64,000 bases of DNA, taken from NCBI GenBank assembly GCA_963576565.1, contig OY755042.1, positions 107,623,314-107,687,313 on the forward strand. Direction: 5' to 3'. The notes under the pieces are model-generated. The model did no database searches. It saw only the letters and a list, made by a program, of their open reading frames with translations, and was not told the origin of the DNA. A program made the translations under genes and the position numbers. This document shows positions 43,790-55,595 of the stretch, in pieces. This DNA is from Aspidapion aeneum (taxonomy: Eukaryota; Arthropoda; Insecta; Coleoptera; Brentidae). Each line of letters opens with the position of its first letter. Positions within the stretch are counted from its first letter, which is position 1.

Positions 43790-44039
43790 GTAAGTATTCG
43801 ATGAGTTGTTTTGTATATTACTGAAAGTTTTTTCACGATATTCTTCGCCTAATTTTACTCATTTAGATTTTGAGGTTAGGTTGTATGTTTTGCTTTTTTG
43901 TTTAATATGCCACTTACAATAGTTTTCCATATCATTGAGCAACTGTAATAATAAATTAACTCACAGAAAAAAAAACAAAAATAAAAATCATGTAATAAAC
44001 CGAGGGGGCGACAGGTAGGCAAAAAGTATACGACCAGCA

Positions 44040-44240
44040 ATACTTGAGGTACTGCATAGGTTACACTGTATAGTCCTGCGTAGGTACTGCCTAGTCCTGC
44101 CTATGCACTGCCTAGTCTTGCATAAGCACTGCTCAGTCCTACATTTAGCCTGCATGTGCAATGTCTAATCCTGCATTTAGAGGTACTCCCTAGTACAACC
44201 TAATAACTGCCTAGCACCGCCTAAAAATTTGTACACTGCC
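44040..44240. repeat. Degenerate ~20-bp minisatellite
   Basis: The word CACTGCCTAGTCCTGC recurs with drift about eight times between the two exons of the deleted element. The internal deletion may have been followed or bridged by this repeat. Confidence 0.65.
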
Positions 44241-44355
44241 TATTATAGTTGTCCACCCCTTGTAATAAACATATAAACAACCTCAAAAATTTCATCGTCA
44301 TTACGAAATAGTTAGATGTAAGTTAAATTAATCGAAACAATTTAGTTATACTCAC

Positions 44356-44538
44356 ATCAAAGTGATTTTCACAAATGTAAAGTGAAGATGTATTAGATAA
44401 GGCCCTTGGGTCTCTTCGAGCAAGTTCTAGCCACTTTTTTCGTTCTTTTACTGCTGTAGGCACATAAATAAATAGTTTTTCAGGTGTGTGTTTGCTAGTA
44501 TTCGAACACTGAGGTACTACACACCACTTATAGGACAT
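44356..44538 (-). CDS. THAP-domain first exon (MSYKWCVVPQC type)
   Basis: An ATG at 44536-44538 opens 61 codons, MSYKWCVVPQCSN through YICENHFD, ending at the donor GAT/GTGAGT (44354-44355) in phase 0. C6 and C11, then C56 and H59, are the THAP zinc ligands; RKKWLELARRDP fits the middle of the domain. The domain needs the next exon to complete it and none is found, so this is a fragment. The sequence type is very common in insect genomes as part of transposases. Confidence 0.8.
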
Positions 44539-44633
44539 TTTTTTACATAAAAACAGTAAAAACACAGACCAAAAACAAATAAATACTTGAACGCCGTGTA
44601 TCTGTCGGCGAGTTTACTGCGCTGTGACGTCAT

Positions 44634-45299
44634 TGTTACGCCATGCTAGAAATGAACGTTTTAGCGGCAAATTCAAATCGGAAATAAGAAAACTTGATTT
44701 TAAATGTAGTCATGATAAAATATACTATTTTAATAATTTTGCGTAGCAAATTAGGGATCTATGTATCATTCTAAACTCTTTTCTAAAATTTGTGAAATAC
44801 CCTATTGTTGTATAGGTATTCAGCTGTTTCTACCGCCCCAACTGTAACCACCAGTGCGATAAATAATTATTTTTTAGCAGTAATAAAAACGTGCGCACAA
44901 TGTTAACAATGCGCTCATGTAGACATGGTTATCGCGCTTTACGAGCAATGACAAATCACGAAAACGTAGTTAGCCATGGCCGTGAGTCCAGAAGTTATGT
45001 TTAGGTTACAAAAAAATAACAACTGAAACATTTTATTTGAGCCATTTTATATCAAACCTATCAAGGCTATCACTTTGGGTGAAATGAAGAGCTGTAGCCA
45101 TTAGCAAGCTCTGGATCATCTCTGAGCCGTCCCGTGTTATGCAAAAAGACCTCTATCTTTAGGTTTCTTTTGCGAAATAACCAAGAAACGTTCTGTTGAT
45201 TCAAGCTGCAAAGATGTAAAATCGTTCAAAATTCATACTCTCTTTAAAAAGCGCTCGAATATTTCCGTGCTTGCTATTGGTCAAATATTCCACTTATAG
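44634..45299. other. Stretch without a gene
   Basis: No supported gene. The patch 45100-45200 has faint similarity to the TATTCTGGG MITE (CTCTGAGCCGTCCCGTGTTA, AAGAAACGTTC). Confidence 0.4.
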
Positions 45300-45619
45300 G
45301 GCTGTCTAACAAAACATATGATCAAATCCAAGATGTCTTCCATAGGACAAACAAACCGATTTCCCATAAGCCGTAATGTTAAAAAAAACGTAAATTTTAC
45401 AAAAACGACAAGAGCTTTAGTCTAAAAAATTAATGAGTTTTAAGAACAGATCCTTTGTGCATATGGGAAAAATGCGTTTTTCTTAAAAATATTTAACTAA
45501 AGCCAGAAAATCTGAAATAAAAGGGACCATGTTTTCTTCAAAAAAGTAGGTTATGGTTTTGTTTATTTTGTTTTTTTTTAACTTTTTTTCTGGTTTTTTC
45601 ACTTATTTTGAATTATTAC

Positions 45620-45790
45620 ATGGGCGCACCAAGGGGGCGGGGGGCGGGGGGCTAGGGGCCCGGGCCCCCCCCCAAACCACATATTTTTTTAGATATTTTC
45701 CATATATTTCATGAATAAACAAAAAAAATAGCATAAAGTACATCATGAGACCTCTGGGGGCCCCCCAAAGGTATCGGGCCCCCAAAGGTT
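45620..45790. repeat. G/C-core repeat, partial
   Basis: ATGGGCGCACCAAGGGGGCG followed by G and C runs, like the hAT-type repeat at 22861. The matching right end is not clear. Confidence 0.5.
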
Positions 45791-46153
45791 TTTGAAGTTT
45801 TTTGACCAATGAACTATCAGCCCAAGGTAGAGGAAAGTAGTTCTATTCAAAGAGCTCACTTCAAGGCTCAGTTAACAGAGACAAAATTGAAATAGACTAA
45901 ACTTTTCTCATCAGATTCAGGTTTTCTATTAGGATCTTTTGTTGTACTTGAATAAACCTTTTGCTAAGTAATAGGCCTTCTATAGCGTTAAACTGTGAAA
46001 AATATTTCACTATGAGTTTTAGGTTTAGACAAAGTTTAATTGTTTTAACCCTCCAGTAGTGACATGAAAAAGAGGCACAACTTATAGGTAGGTCAGTCCA
46101 ACAGATCAATATGCACATATGAGTTCCAACCGAGGTTGGTCAAGCAAACTTCT

Positions 46154-46464
46154 AAAGGCCACTTGACATGGTGCATAACAATAAAATTTGCAGGCAAATG
46201 TATGAAATTTTGCCCAGGTGCATGCGCAGTACAAATCCAGCTGATTGTTGCAGGCAATCCATTTTTATCGGTCCGGTGCCATTTTTTTGCATGCAAACTG
46301 TACTTGCATGCAAACTGGCGAATTTTTACCTAGATTCTGGGGAATCAATGCATGGCCATGCACAATGTCAAACGAAAAGAAGATTTTTTTGCAGGCAACA
46401 ATTTGACTGAAATTTTTTGCTTGCAAATATTTGCAGCGTGTCATGCACCATGTCAAGCGGCCTT
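46154..46464. mobile_element. MITE with AAGGCCACTTGACATGGTGC ends
   Basis: The left AAGGCCACTTGACATGGTGC pairs with the right ATGCACCATGTCAAGCGGCC, then TT. The interior is full of TTGCAGGCAA / TTGCATGCAA words, making it almost self-complementary. About 311 bp, no ORF. Confidence 0.78.
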
Positions 46465-47377
46465 AATAAGTACTTTACAAAATATGTTTATTTAAAAAAA
46501 TATAAGTAAACATTATATAAAAAAAAAACTTGCAAAATTAAAATACAGTTTTTCCTTGTCATTAGCCTCACACACCATACATCACCATATGATTTTCCAT
46601 GAACTATATATAATACATAGGGCTTAAGTACGGTCAAACCTAAGGTTCACCAGCTCACAACAGTAAGTACTGTTCAAATTTTACAACAGTACAATATTCG
46701 CTGTTGTATTACTACTGTTACTTTTATTTCTGTTTTTTTGTAACAATATTTGCTCAATTATGTATCTAAAAGTTTATGCAAATAAATATATACTCTACTC
46801 TACAATTGGGCGTAACAGCATATGACCCATTAGGAGTATTAAAACCCAAGTTTGTTTGAGAGAAATTGAAAAAATATCTGAGAGAACTTATTTGTTTTTC
46901 TTGTGGTCATCAAAGTCAACAAAGATTACATTTTTTCCATCTATTATTAATGATGCCATAAAAATTTTTTTTTGGTAATAAGCTCAGAACAGTACCATAG
47001 AAATTTCACAACAGGACTTGTAGTAGGTCCAGTCAGATACTATACAAATTTTACGGTGTACAAGTTTTAGGTGTCAAAAACCATGCAAATAAAGGAAAAT
47101 TTGCACCAAAATAGTTTAAGATAAAAAGAGGTTTGGGTTAGGGAGATTGTCAAATTCACCAGTTTATTCTAAACTGTTTTGAGGTCTGTAAAATAAATAT
47201 TTATTAAACAAAAAGAAACTTTGATGATACAGGACTTCACTCGACACTATACCGGATGCTACACTACCAAAAGTTTATTTAAGAGTTCTGTAGGATGGTG
47301 TACAAAGTTGGTTCAGCTCATTATTCACACTTTAACCTCATATTGTTTTCCTTTTCTTTCTTCTCTGGACCCTTTTT

Positions 47378-47822
47378 TCAACAATCATTTTTAAAATTTT
47401 TCAACCGTTTTGAAACAATAATCCATTCAGGAGAGACCCAGTCATGATCATTGCTGTATTCTAGTTTTGAAAGTTGCTCGCCTAGAATAGTAAAAAAATC
47501 ATAGTGAAATATTTCTTACAGTTTAACACAATTCTATGTTACACTTCTGCAAAAGGTCCATTCAAGCACAAAAAAAGATCCCAATAGAAAATGTTGCCAA
47601 AATGGCAGTTACACATTTATCCAAAACAAACCTGACAAAAAACTTTCGAATATTTCAATTTATCCTCTGTTAAGTCAGGTAATAGAGCACTTATCCACTT
47701 TCTTTTCCCTTCTTTGAGCTGATACCTAGTTCATTTAAATCAAGATGATTTTTTAAGGTCAAAATACTTGGCATTCCATCAAAACTAACATTATCAAGCT
47801 CTCCCCAGCTGCCACAATTCAT
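47378..47822 (-). CDS. Small exon-like pieces of an unrecognised transposon gene
   Basis: An ATG at 47820-47822 opens MNCGSWGELDNVSFDGMPS. After a frame change near 47720 comes EGKRKWISALLPDLTEDK, up to a possible donor at 47631. A terminal exon (47378-47481) follows a ttttttactattctag acceptor, reads EQLSKLEYSNDHDWVSPEWI and stops at TGA. I recognise no domain. The frame change means a missed small intron or a mutation. Its place inside a TIR element argues for a transposon protein or a captured host fragment. Confidence 0.35.
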
Positions 47823-48170
47823 AACAGCACAGAAACTAATAATAATGATTCAAACTGAGTAAAAAACTGGAAAAAAAGTAAAAAAAACAAAAGTAAATAA
47901 AAACATAACCTGACTTTTGAACAAAACATGGTCCCTTTTATTTGAGATTTACTGGCTTCAATTGATTTTTTTTAAGAAAAACGCATTTTTCCCATGTGTA
48001 CAAAGGTTCAATACTTAAAACAGCATCTTTGTTGTAAATTAAATCGTTTCACTTTTTTTAAAAATTACGTTTTTGTTAACATTGCGGCTTATGGGAAAAC
48101 GCTTTGTTTGTCCTATGGCGACCATCTTGGATCGAAAAACAGCTGATCGTGACAGTTCGTTAGACAAGCT

Positions 48171-49638
48171 AATTGCAAAAATTCACGCAAAAAGAAACAA
48201 AACAAATGATTGTGAGGTTAGAAAACCCAATAACCTTCTTCAAAAGTGTGGTGATTACCGGTAATAATCGATGACGTACAAAGGGCTCATTCCTGACGTC
48301 ACTCTTCAAGGAGTGGTATTTACATAGGCCGCTTAAACGCCTTTGGTAAATACTAGTAATTACTAGTTATTCGCTTGAAAACGGCAAAAGACTCGCTAAT
48401 AACCCATTAAAACGGGGAATAACCTATGGGAATCACTGAGGTTTGGACCAACCAGGGTTGACAATTGTATGGGCGTTCACATTTTTTATGTTCGAAAGAA
48501 ATCGTGACAAATTAAATATAGATTTGAAATGTTTAAATATGCATATTTAATTTTTGGAGTTTGTTTGATATACATAGGTAGGTATTACTTTTTCTTAGAG
48601 TATATTGGAGGCCCGGGGGCCCCCAATGTACCGCCCCCCCCCCGCGTGGCGAGTTCTGCGGGGCCATTTGACACGCGCCTGCTTTCGTCAGGTGGTAATA
48701 ATAAATAGAACTTTTTTAAAATTGCGCATGCAACTTTCTTTTTTTTTATCACACGACTGGGACAGTCTTTTTACGGAATTAATTAGTTAAATGTAGTCAC
48801 TAATACTCATAGGTAACAGTTATCGTTGGTTGCTAGTTTAAGTAGTTGATGCATAGTTTTTTGTCCCTTGACCGGTACCGGCCCACAAGGCACCCTATAG
48901 TAGAGCAGACATTCTTTCAAATTATAAAAGGTTTAAAAATCACTGTAGACTTTTCTGCAAGTCCTATTGTGGACTAGCATATCCTAACATTTAACCCAGC
49001 ATTTAACTCTAGAAAGTTGCGGGGGCTTGGGCTCCGCAAGCCCTCCGTAGACCCGTCCTTTGTTGTTAATTGGGAGAAGTGACATTCGCTCTAGGCTCAA
49101 TGCATTCTACTTCGCTCACCCCCCTCCGAACGGATCCCCCCCACCCCCGTTCAATAATAAGTTTTCGGGACGCCGGTACGGACGACAATTAATTTAAAAC
49201 ACTCATTAGTGTAGGTACCAAATTTTCTCGGAACCAACACCACACACGAATGACATCACCACCAGTTCACAAGCAATGTTGGTGGTTATCGGATTATGGT
49301 CCCTCCTCGTCGCTCGACCCACTCGCCATCAAACACGACAAGTACGTGGTTAAGCAAAGATTTGTACTGTCACAAAGAATATAGCTGCTATAGGCTATAT
49401 TTTTGTAGTACTGTCAAAGATATCCCTTCAAAACTGGAGGTCAGACCAGGCTGCTGATTCTGGGACCACGTCACAGTTATCCTAGGAATTCGCAGTCAAG
49501 AACCTCTGTTTCCTTTAAAAAAACAGCCTGTATATTGATCGTCGTCGACAAACAATTCATCTTCAGTAACATTCACCAAGATAATTATAAGGCAAAAAAC
49601 TACAAAAAAACACCTTTTTTAATTTTTTGGTTACAATC
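48171..49638. other. Stretch without a gene
   Basis: It includes C/G runs at about 48610-48660 and 49110-49150 and a possible TGACGTCA-bearing end near 48290. No coding sequence or bounded element was supported. Confidence 0.45.
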
Positions 49639-49680
49639 AGTGGCGGCTGGACACGTTATAAATTGGGGGGGGGGGGCAGA
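49639..49680. repeat. hAT-type terminus without a clear partner
   Basis: CAGTGGCGGCTGGACACG followed by a G run, a usual 5' end of hAT elements that encode TTF/ZMYM1-like transposases. It probably belongs with the transposase remnant at 49975-50339. The right end may be the CTACCACTG near 50757, but it matches poorly. Confidence 0.5.
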
Positions 49681-49974
49681 AATTTATATTGCATGGAAAA
49701 GGAGATAAAAAAACTTACCTAAACAATTTTATTTTAGCATTTTACAAACAAGCAGCTGGTTGGTGTAGTTTTTAGTTTATTTGTTTATAGATAAAGTCTA
49801 TTCGCCCTTCTTTTACATGCGCAAACTGCTTGGATTAGCACCAGTTTCAGACTCATCTTGGCCCCGTAGAACAACCTCAAAAATCCCACATAATTTTAAA
49901 CAGTCTATTAACCTAATAAGTATATGTCGGTATTGTTTTGCCTATAGGCACTATTCAATTGGCACCTAATATCA

Positions 49975-50339
49975 GTCTTGCCTAACATGGAAAATTCTAT
50001 GTGGTTATTTAAATAAGTAGCACTTACTTTGTGTCTTTAAATTTTCACTAAATTACTTGATATCACACATTTCTTTTGCCACCCACGCAGGATTACTTCG
50101 TGGAATATTCATAATAAGACAAATAAAGTAACAAAAGAAGCATTTCGTTTTTCACAACCGCACAACCAGTTTTCAGTATCGTATAATTTTTTATTACTTG
50201 CACTAAAATTTTGGTTAAATTTTAGGATTTTTAGGTCCGGTCTATGTGGCCCTAAAGATTTTATTTGTAATCGAACTTCATTTCTCAACGTATTTAAATT
50301 TGTACAGTTAATTATATAATCGACGGTATTTATTTCCAT
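49975..50339 (-). pseudogene. hAT transposase N-terminal remnant (TTF / ZMYM1-like)
   Basis: The ATG at 50337-50339 opens MEINTVDYIINCTN. Near residue 60 LYDTENWLCGCEKRNA matches the WLCGC..N.L.C.PC start of the TTF-type zinc finger in ZMYM1-like hAT transposases. Shifts and a stop follow. In another frame PAWVAKEMCDIK and FSENLKTQ continue the usual sequence up to a possible donor near 50031. The catalytic and dimerisation parts are absent. Confidence 0.65.
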
Positions 50340-50798
50340 TTTGAAAACAAACAATGGACGAGCGACCGGCAAGGGTTTTAACTACTGACCCTGACATACC
50401 CCAAATCAAAACAAACTCATACGTCTTTACTAAGGATAGAACCGGCAACACGTAGGAAGGGCAAGGAACGGTTTGGCACGATGAATATGGCCGACGTCAA
50501 CTAAAACAAACATTTTCCCGCCCCCGCGCGAGAACAGCCACGCTGAAAAATGGGTGAAATTAAAATCTTGTCCCGCGCGGTGCTGCTGGCTTGTAATTAT
50601 TTAAGCTAAAAAAGTTTACCCAGTTAATAACATACTAAATAAAAACTAGACATAGGAAAGATTTCACTTTCTTAAATATAAATAAATCAATTAAAAATAA
50701 TGGTTGTTGTCTAGTTTTGAGAGGGCACTGTCACGTTGCCCTCCCTGTAGCAGCTACCACTGGTGCATAGTAAAATGGCTGTCCAATCGCGATTAAAC

Positions 50799-51760
50799 TA
50801 GGGTGACCATACGTCCGGTTAAAGCCTGACAAGCTTTTTGGGCAAAATGAAAGCGTCCGGCCGGCTTTTTTGTTTGTCCGGCTTTGTGGTGACCCAAGAG
50901 ACCCTTTGTTTTTCGTCATCCGTTAATGGTTTAGCCCTCCCAACCATAAAATTAGCCTCCAAAATGAAATTAGCATAATTTATCAGGATCGAATTGATCA
51001 ATTCACGGAGCGGCTCTTATATTTCTGAAACTAACCAAAACTTTTGATAACATTTTTCCTGAAAATTTTTGGCACCCTTTCGTTATTCATGAATTACTTA
51101 ATTTTGTTTACCTAAAACTACGGAGCAGTTTTTTGAAACGTTTTTAGATTCCAATTTTTTGTAGTTTTTTCATGTTGCAAAAAATGTTTTCAACGGCGCA
51201 CTTTTAACAAAATGTGCTTATTGTTTTTTAATTACACATTTTTTTGTGAAAAGCATAAATTTTTCCCAAAATGTTTGCCTGCGACGCAATTTTTTTCAGT
51301 ATTTTTTTAATAATGCAAAAACTGTCATTTACGGAGCAAATTTCTACGAAAAGTGCTTTCTCTTTTTTAAGGTTCGCTAGGGGCGTGGCGTTATTTTTTT
51401 TGTACATTTTGGTTTCTGTGACGCAATATTTTCCAAAATGTACCTATTTATTTTTTTTCTATTAGTTTATTATTAAGATTGCAATTTTTTATTCAAACAC
51501 CTTTTGTTTCCTTAGCTTATTTTTGCAATATCTAGGTAGTAGTAGTAGCATGGGACTGAGACTCCTCCCGTCAAAATGGCCCGATTAATTGCGCACCTTT
51601 TTATTGGTTTTTATGCAAATGCATGCTTCTCGGCTTCAAGAGACTTTGTTATTAATTCATCAAATATTTTTAGGACGGTTTTGTCCGGCTTTTTTATTGA
51701 AAATCCGGCTTTTTTGCCTCTGATGTCCTCCTTTTACGTTAAACACATATGGTCACCCTA
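50799..51760. mobile_element. 962-bp TIR element with TAGGGTGACCATA ends
   Basis: TAGGGTGACCATACGTCC at the left, complement of TAGGGTGACCATATG at the right, flanked by a perfect 7-bp ATTAAAC (50792-50798 and 51761-51767). GTCCGGCTTT words are repeated near both ends. No ORF. The ends resemble widespread hAT-type MITEs; the seven-base repeat is one short of the usual eight. Confidence 0.82.
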
Positions 51761-52432
51761 ATTAAACCCATAAGTGCTTACGGTGCCTATAAGGGTTAGA
51801 TGATTTGGATTTTATTTTACAAAGTAAGCAGAGTGTTCAAATACCATCTAGAGAGGTCAACCAAATTAATGATCGTCCAATAGCGTGGTGAAGGGGGCAA
51901 GCTCTAGAAAAATATGCGAAATATTACTTTGCTGGCTTCTAGTTAGTATTTAAGCTTTACGTGGTGACACGCGATTACAAACGTGCGGTTACCAGAATCC
52001 AACGCGACCTCGCGGCCACAAGCAACCCAGACAAGAAAAAATAATATATTAACGTATGGAACAACAAACTTTAGGAAACATGTATTTAAAAATATCAGGC
52101 ATGCTATTTAAAACTACATCAAATAAGGGACCTGAAGAACTACCGACTTTCTGAACTCCAAAAAAAAGATCAATCAATCAATAAATGCCTTATAGGAAAA
52201 AGCAATACTGACCATAGGAAAGCCTGCTTAGAAAAACAAAAAATAATTTGGCAGGTGTTTAGATATGAATAGAAACATAAGGATTTACCCCGATCTCAGC
52301 AAATCCTGGCAGCCCATGAAATAAAAGTTAAAAAAAGAAGGGAAACACTGGAAAAAAGCCATAGTTGGTTGGAAAATAATTATAGAGCTCGCGTTGCGGC
52401 ATCGAAATTTAATTTTTCTTTAAATCTGCGTA
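51761..52432. repeat. Repeat pair member, 52175-52330, in otherwise blank sequence
   Basis: 52175-52330 matches 58560-58690 inverted: CTGACCATAGGAAAGCCTGC, TTAGAAAAAC, GAATAGAAACATAAGGATTT and GATCTCAGCAAATCC. Loose frames (LRDLAATSNPDKKK, HKDLPRSQQILAAHEIK) look like old coding sequence of a DNA transposon I cannot name. Confidence 0.5.
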
Positions 52433-52604
52433 ATAGGGGCCTATTCTTAAATGATGTCACACTCTAGGGGAGGGGGGATTTGGCCATGCGTTACACTTAA
52501 TGTTTTTTAATGTGCTTTTTCTTGAAAATGCGTTACAAGGGGGGAGGGAGGGGGGGTTAAAATCCTGAATTTTTGCGTTACGTAATTTAAGGACATTCCC
52601 TAGA
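52433..52604. mobile_element. MITE with G-rich core
   Basis: The left end AGGGGCCTATTCTTAAATGA and the right end, complement of TAGGGAATGTCCTTAAATTA, then CGT, form an imperfect TIR. The core holds GGGGAGGGAGGGGGGG-like runs and TGCGTTAC words facing each other. Confidence 0.6.
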
Positions 52605-53508
52605 CAATGCAATAAAATTCATTTGGCTCAGCATGGCAGGTTGAGCAGGAGTCGGGAGAGGATGAAGATAAGAATTTGCTACTATTCATATCTAACACCT
52701 GATAAATTAGCTTTTCTCTTTCTGAGCAGGCACATTTTCCTATATGCTATATAAAGGAACAGGCCTTTTTTTTTGTCACCGCTTATTTTAGAAAGTATCT
52801 ATCACTGCATTTTGATTTTATAAATCAAAGTTTTCTGTAACGGTAGTAATACTGAAAAATCACCGACATCACGAATTTGGGCTCTTAATTAGTGTTATTA
52901 GTAATTTTCCTTCTAGTGTAGGTACTTAAAGTGACTTGAATATCCCTACAACATGCATTAATTTGGTTCCAAGATGGTGAGAGGCTGATTGTAAACAGCG
53001 GGTCGCATTGTGTGGTCACGAGTCTGTCGCGGGGCCCACGGACCAGATTAAGAGAAATAATTCTTCACCAACGGTTTCGAGTTTTACTACGATCAACTTT
53101 TTAAATAAATTAAAATACAAGCTCTAAGGGTCTTGGATTAAAAATTGTGAAATACTTAAGCCTTTGATAAGCTTTTGTATATGAAAAAAGTTTTCTTGGT
53201 AGTTACTTTGCACTGCTTTTTCACAATTTGTAGACTTGAGACTTCTTTCCACTGCTCTTTGTCAAGCAAGCAGCTCCCTACTGCCTAAATTGTGTCCATT
53301 TACGAGAAATACTGAACGGTTCTTGAGCGTATTTGCTCTGCAAAAATTTAAAAAACTTTGCAAGACAAAACTCCAATACAACGTGCCCTTTTATAAACTT
53401 GACTGAAATAGAATTCATTATTGGGATACAGTTAGTAATAAAAAAATAGAGTTGTTTGGGACTAAGTATAAATAGAAAGATTTATTGGATTTCCAGTTCC
53501 TCAAATTA
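52605..53508. other. Stretch without a gene
   Basis: Nothing supported. Confidence 0.5.
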
Positions 53509-53830
53509 AGACTAGGTACGAAGACAGAGAAGTGGTGTCAAACACGACCCTTAGCCTTGTATGATTTTCTAAAATCTTATCTTAGTTTGCCACATTGGAT
53601 TATTTGCAGAAAAGATCTGTTGTCAGTTCTTCTTAAGTCTTTGTCCATTTGAGAATATTAAAATTTAAATGTATTACGATCGACTAGGTACGAGCATAGA
53701 GAAGTGGTATCAAACACAACCCTTATCTTGTATAATTTTCTAAAATCTTATCTTAGGTTGCGTGTCCACATTAGATTATTTGCAGAAAACATCTGTCGTC
53801 ACTTCTTTTCAACTCTTTGTCCATTTGTTT
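53509..53830. repeat. Direct duplication, ~147 bp, 174-bp step
   Basis: GACTAGGTACGARSATAGAGAAG, AATTTTCTAAAATCTTATCT, GGATTATTTGCAGAAAA-like and CTTTGTCCATTTG blocks occur in the same order at 53509 and 53683. Confidence 0.75.
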
Positions 53831-54189
53831 TGTGTTTTCCTGACTCGTATAGTAGTAACTCTCCCTGCTCTACGATTTATTCCATAGTCGTAATTAGAAA
53901 TTTAACTCAATATATCTACAACCGAGTACCTCTCTACTCACACGCTCTCTGAGATTTTGACAGTTGCTCTTAAAAATGCATCCATTTGCGGGATATTTTC
54001 TCAAGAGTAGCATTCGACAGTTCTATTTCTCTCAAATGGAGAAGCACTCTTAAATTAAACCCAAGACTACTACTACTATTACTACGACAAATCATTATTA
54101 GGTATACGTTTCAAGAGCGCTGGCTAGATTTCTAGAGAAAATTTTAGGAGCTAAGTACAACATTACTTTGCGGATTATTATATTTTCCT

Positions 54190-55595
54190 CGCAGCCCACG
54201 AGAAAGACCGGCCCGGGCGCGGAAATATCACGTGACCGTAGGAGTCCCACAAAAAATGCCTCACGACCCGCTGTCATTATAAAACATGTGTGTGTGCAGT
54301 TTTGGTATGTTTGTTTACGTCGATTTTTTTTTAATTCGGGCACGCATTTTATGTGATTTTTATCAAAGTTATTAAAATAACGCAGCCCATGAAAAAGACT
54401 GTAGTGGGCTGCGTTAAAATAATTAATGGCTAATGAGTAAATTATAAAGAAAATACCTATAAGATAAACAATGCCGCGAACGTGTAATTAGTGTTGTTCC
54501 TTGTCGGTCCAACTATAAAACTGAAACCTAATATGTTGCAAACGGGAAAGAAGTGGTAAAAGATAAGATCTTGGATAAAATTGATCAAGTAATAGACATC
54601 CTTAGTGACATTTTCGATAGTGAGAGTGAAAAATGTGTTCAGTTGTCATTTCTTATTGAACAATTAGATCTCTTGAAAAGGTAACCTGAGAATCGAAGAT
54701 ATGGTGGATACACTTTAATGTTGGCTTGATCTTTGTTTATCCAGATATCCAGTGCATACACGTCAATTTACAATTCTAAGGTAATATGTCTTCCGCACCC
54801 TCGCAATATTAAAAAACTGATTTGTAAAATATTGTTAACATATATAACTCTCTGGTAGTGTGAAATATTTAAAAAGTAAGATGCAGCTTTTAAAAGAACA
54901 TGAGTTGGTAGTTAACTTACACTTTATTGAAATAGATATTAAACTTTGTGCTGGGTAATTTTTCAAAAAATTATTGACGACCACTACATTCAGTTTATTG
55001 AATGGGAAAACCATCTCACTTATTCACAAAATCACTTGTTTCTTTTTAATAAATTATTGTGAAATGTTTTATATTGAAAATTTTTCTTCAGATAACTCTA
55101 ACTATTGTCAAAGCTTGAAAAAATTAGTTTAAGGGCATGTAAAGTTTTTTTAAATAATTTTATTAAAAAGCACAATGATTTAGTGTCTGCTAATAAATCT
55201 TTGAATAAGAACTCAAAGATGATGACAGTGAAAGAAAAATTAAAAAACTCAAAGCTTAGGTTTGATATGTCCAATTTTGAAAGACTTGTATAGATTTGAA
55301 GTTACTAACGATATTATGTACCTAATATATGTACCTGAAGATATTAGAGTGCAAATTTTGTATAATTTTTTATTTTATAGATTCAGTACTTTTATCAATA
55401 ATAAACACATATATCAGCAAAATATTTTTTTCAATATTTGCCTATAAAAGAACCAAAATTTTTTCTTAATTTATTTAAATTGTGTAAAAACATATAATAT
55501 ATTAAGCAATACAATAAGAATCCTGGGACTTCTAAGATCACGTGACCGCCGACTTGCTTATAACGCGCCATGGCCGGTCTTTATCGTTGGCTGCG
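54190..55595 (+). mobile_element. 1.4-kb TIR transposon with perfect 9-bp TSD
   Basis: CGCAGCCCACGAGAAAGACC at the left faces the complement of CGCAGCCAACGATAAAGACC at the right. Homology continues to ATCACGTGACC over about 70 bp. TATTTTCCT flanks both sides exactly (54181-54189 and 55596-55604). Inside, frames read VVPCRSNYKTET (THAP-like start), ESEKCVQLSFLIEQLDLLKR and LEKISLRACKVFLNNFIKK. These are broken pieces of an unknown transposase. A short inverted CGCAGCCCA unit lies at 54381-54413. Confidence 0.8.

Larger units (their letters stand above)
43552..44633. mobile_element. Internally deleted two-gene transposon (ISL2EU-like?)
   Basis: Subterminal inverted repeats GTGACGTCACAAAACAGTAA (43552) and the complement of ATGACGTCACAGCGCAGTAA (44612-44633) frame two first exons that face each other: a plus-strand exon at 43698 and a minus-strand THAP exon at 44356. 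All later exons of both genes are missing. From memory, ISL2EU-type elements pair a transposase with a YqaJ-type nuclease; this assignment is tentative. The true outer ends were not found. Confidence 0.5.
45300..48170 (-). mobile_element. 2.9-kb DNA transposon with ~300-bp TIRs
   Basis: The left end GCTGTCTAACAAAAC and the right end, complement of GCTTGTCTAACGAAC, open arms of about 300 bp. Shared blocks are CCATAGGACAAACAAA, CGTTTTTCTTAAAAA, AAGGGACCATGTTTT and AACATTGCGGCTTATGGGAA (given on one strand or the other). Minus-strand exon-like pieces lie at 47378-47822. A G/C-core repeat (about 45620-45790) and a MITE (46154-46464) are nested inside. Superfamily not identified. Confidence 0.72.

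Noticed and set aside
55105..55447. Independent small genes
   Set aside because: The first starts at TTG and both lie inside the 9-bp-TSD transposon; treated as decayed transposase pieces.
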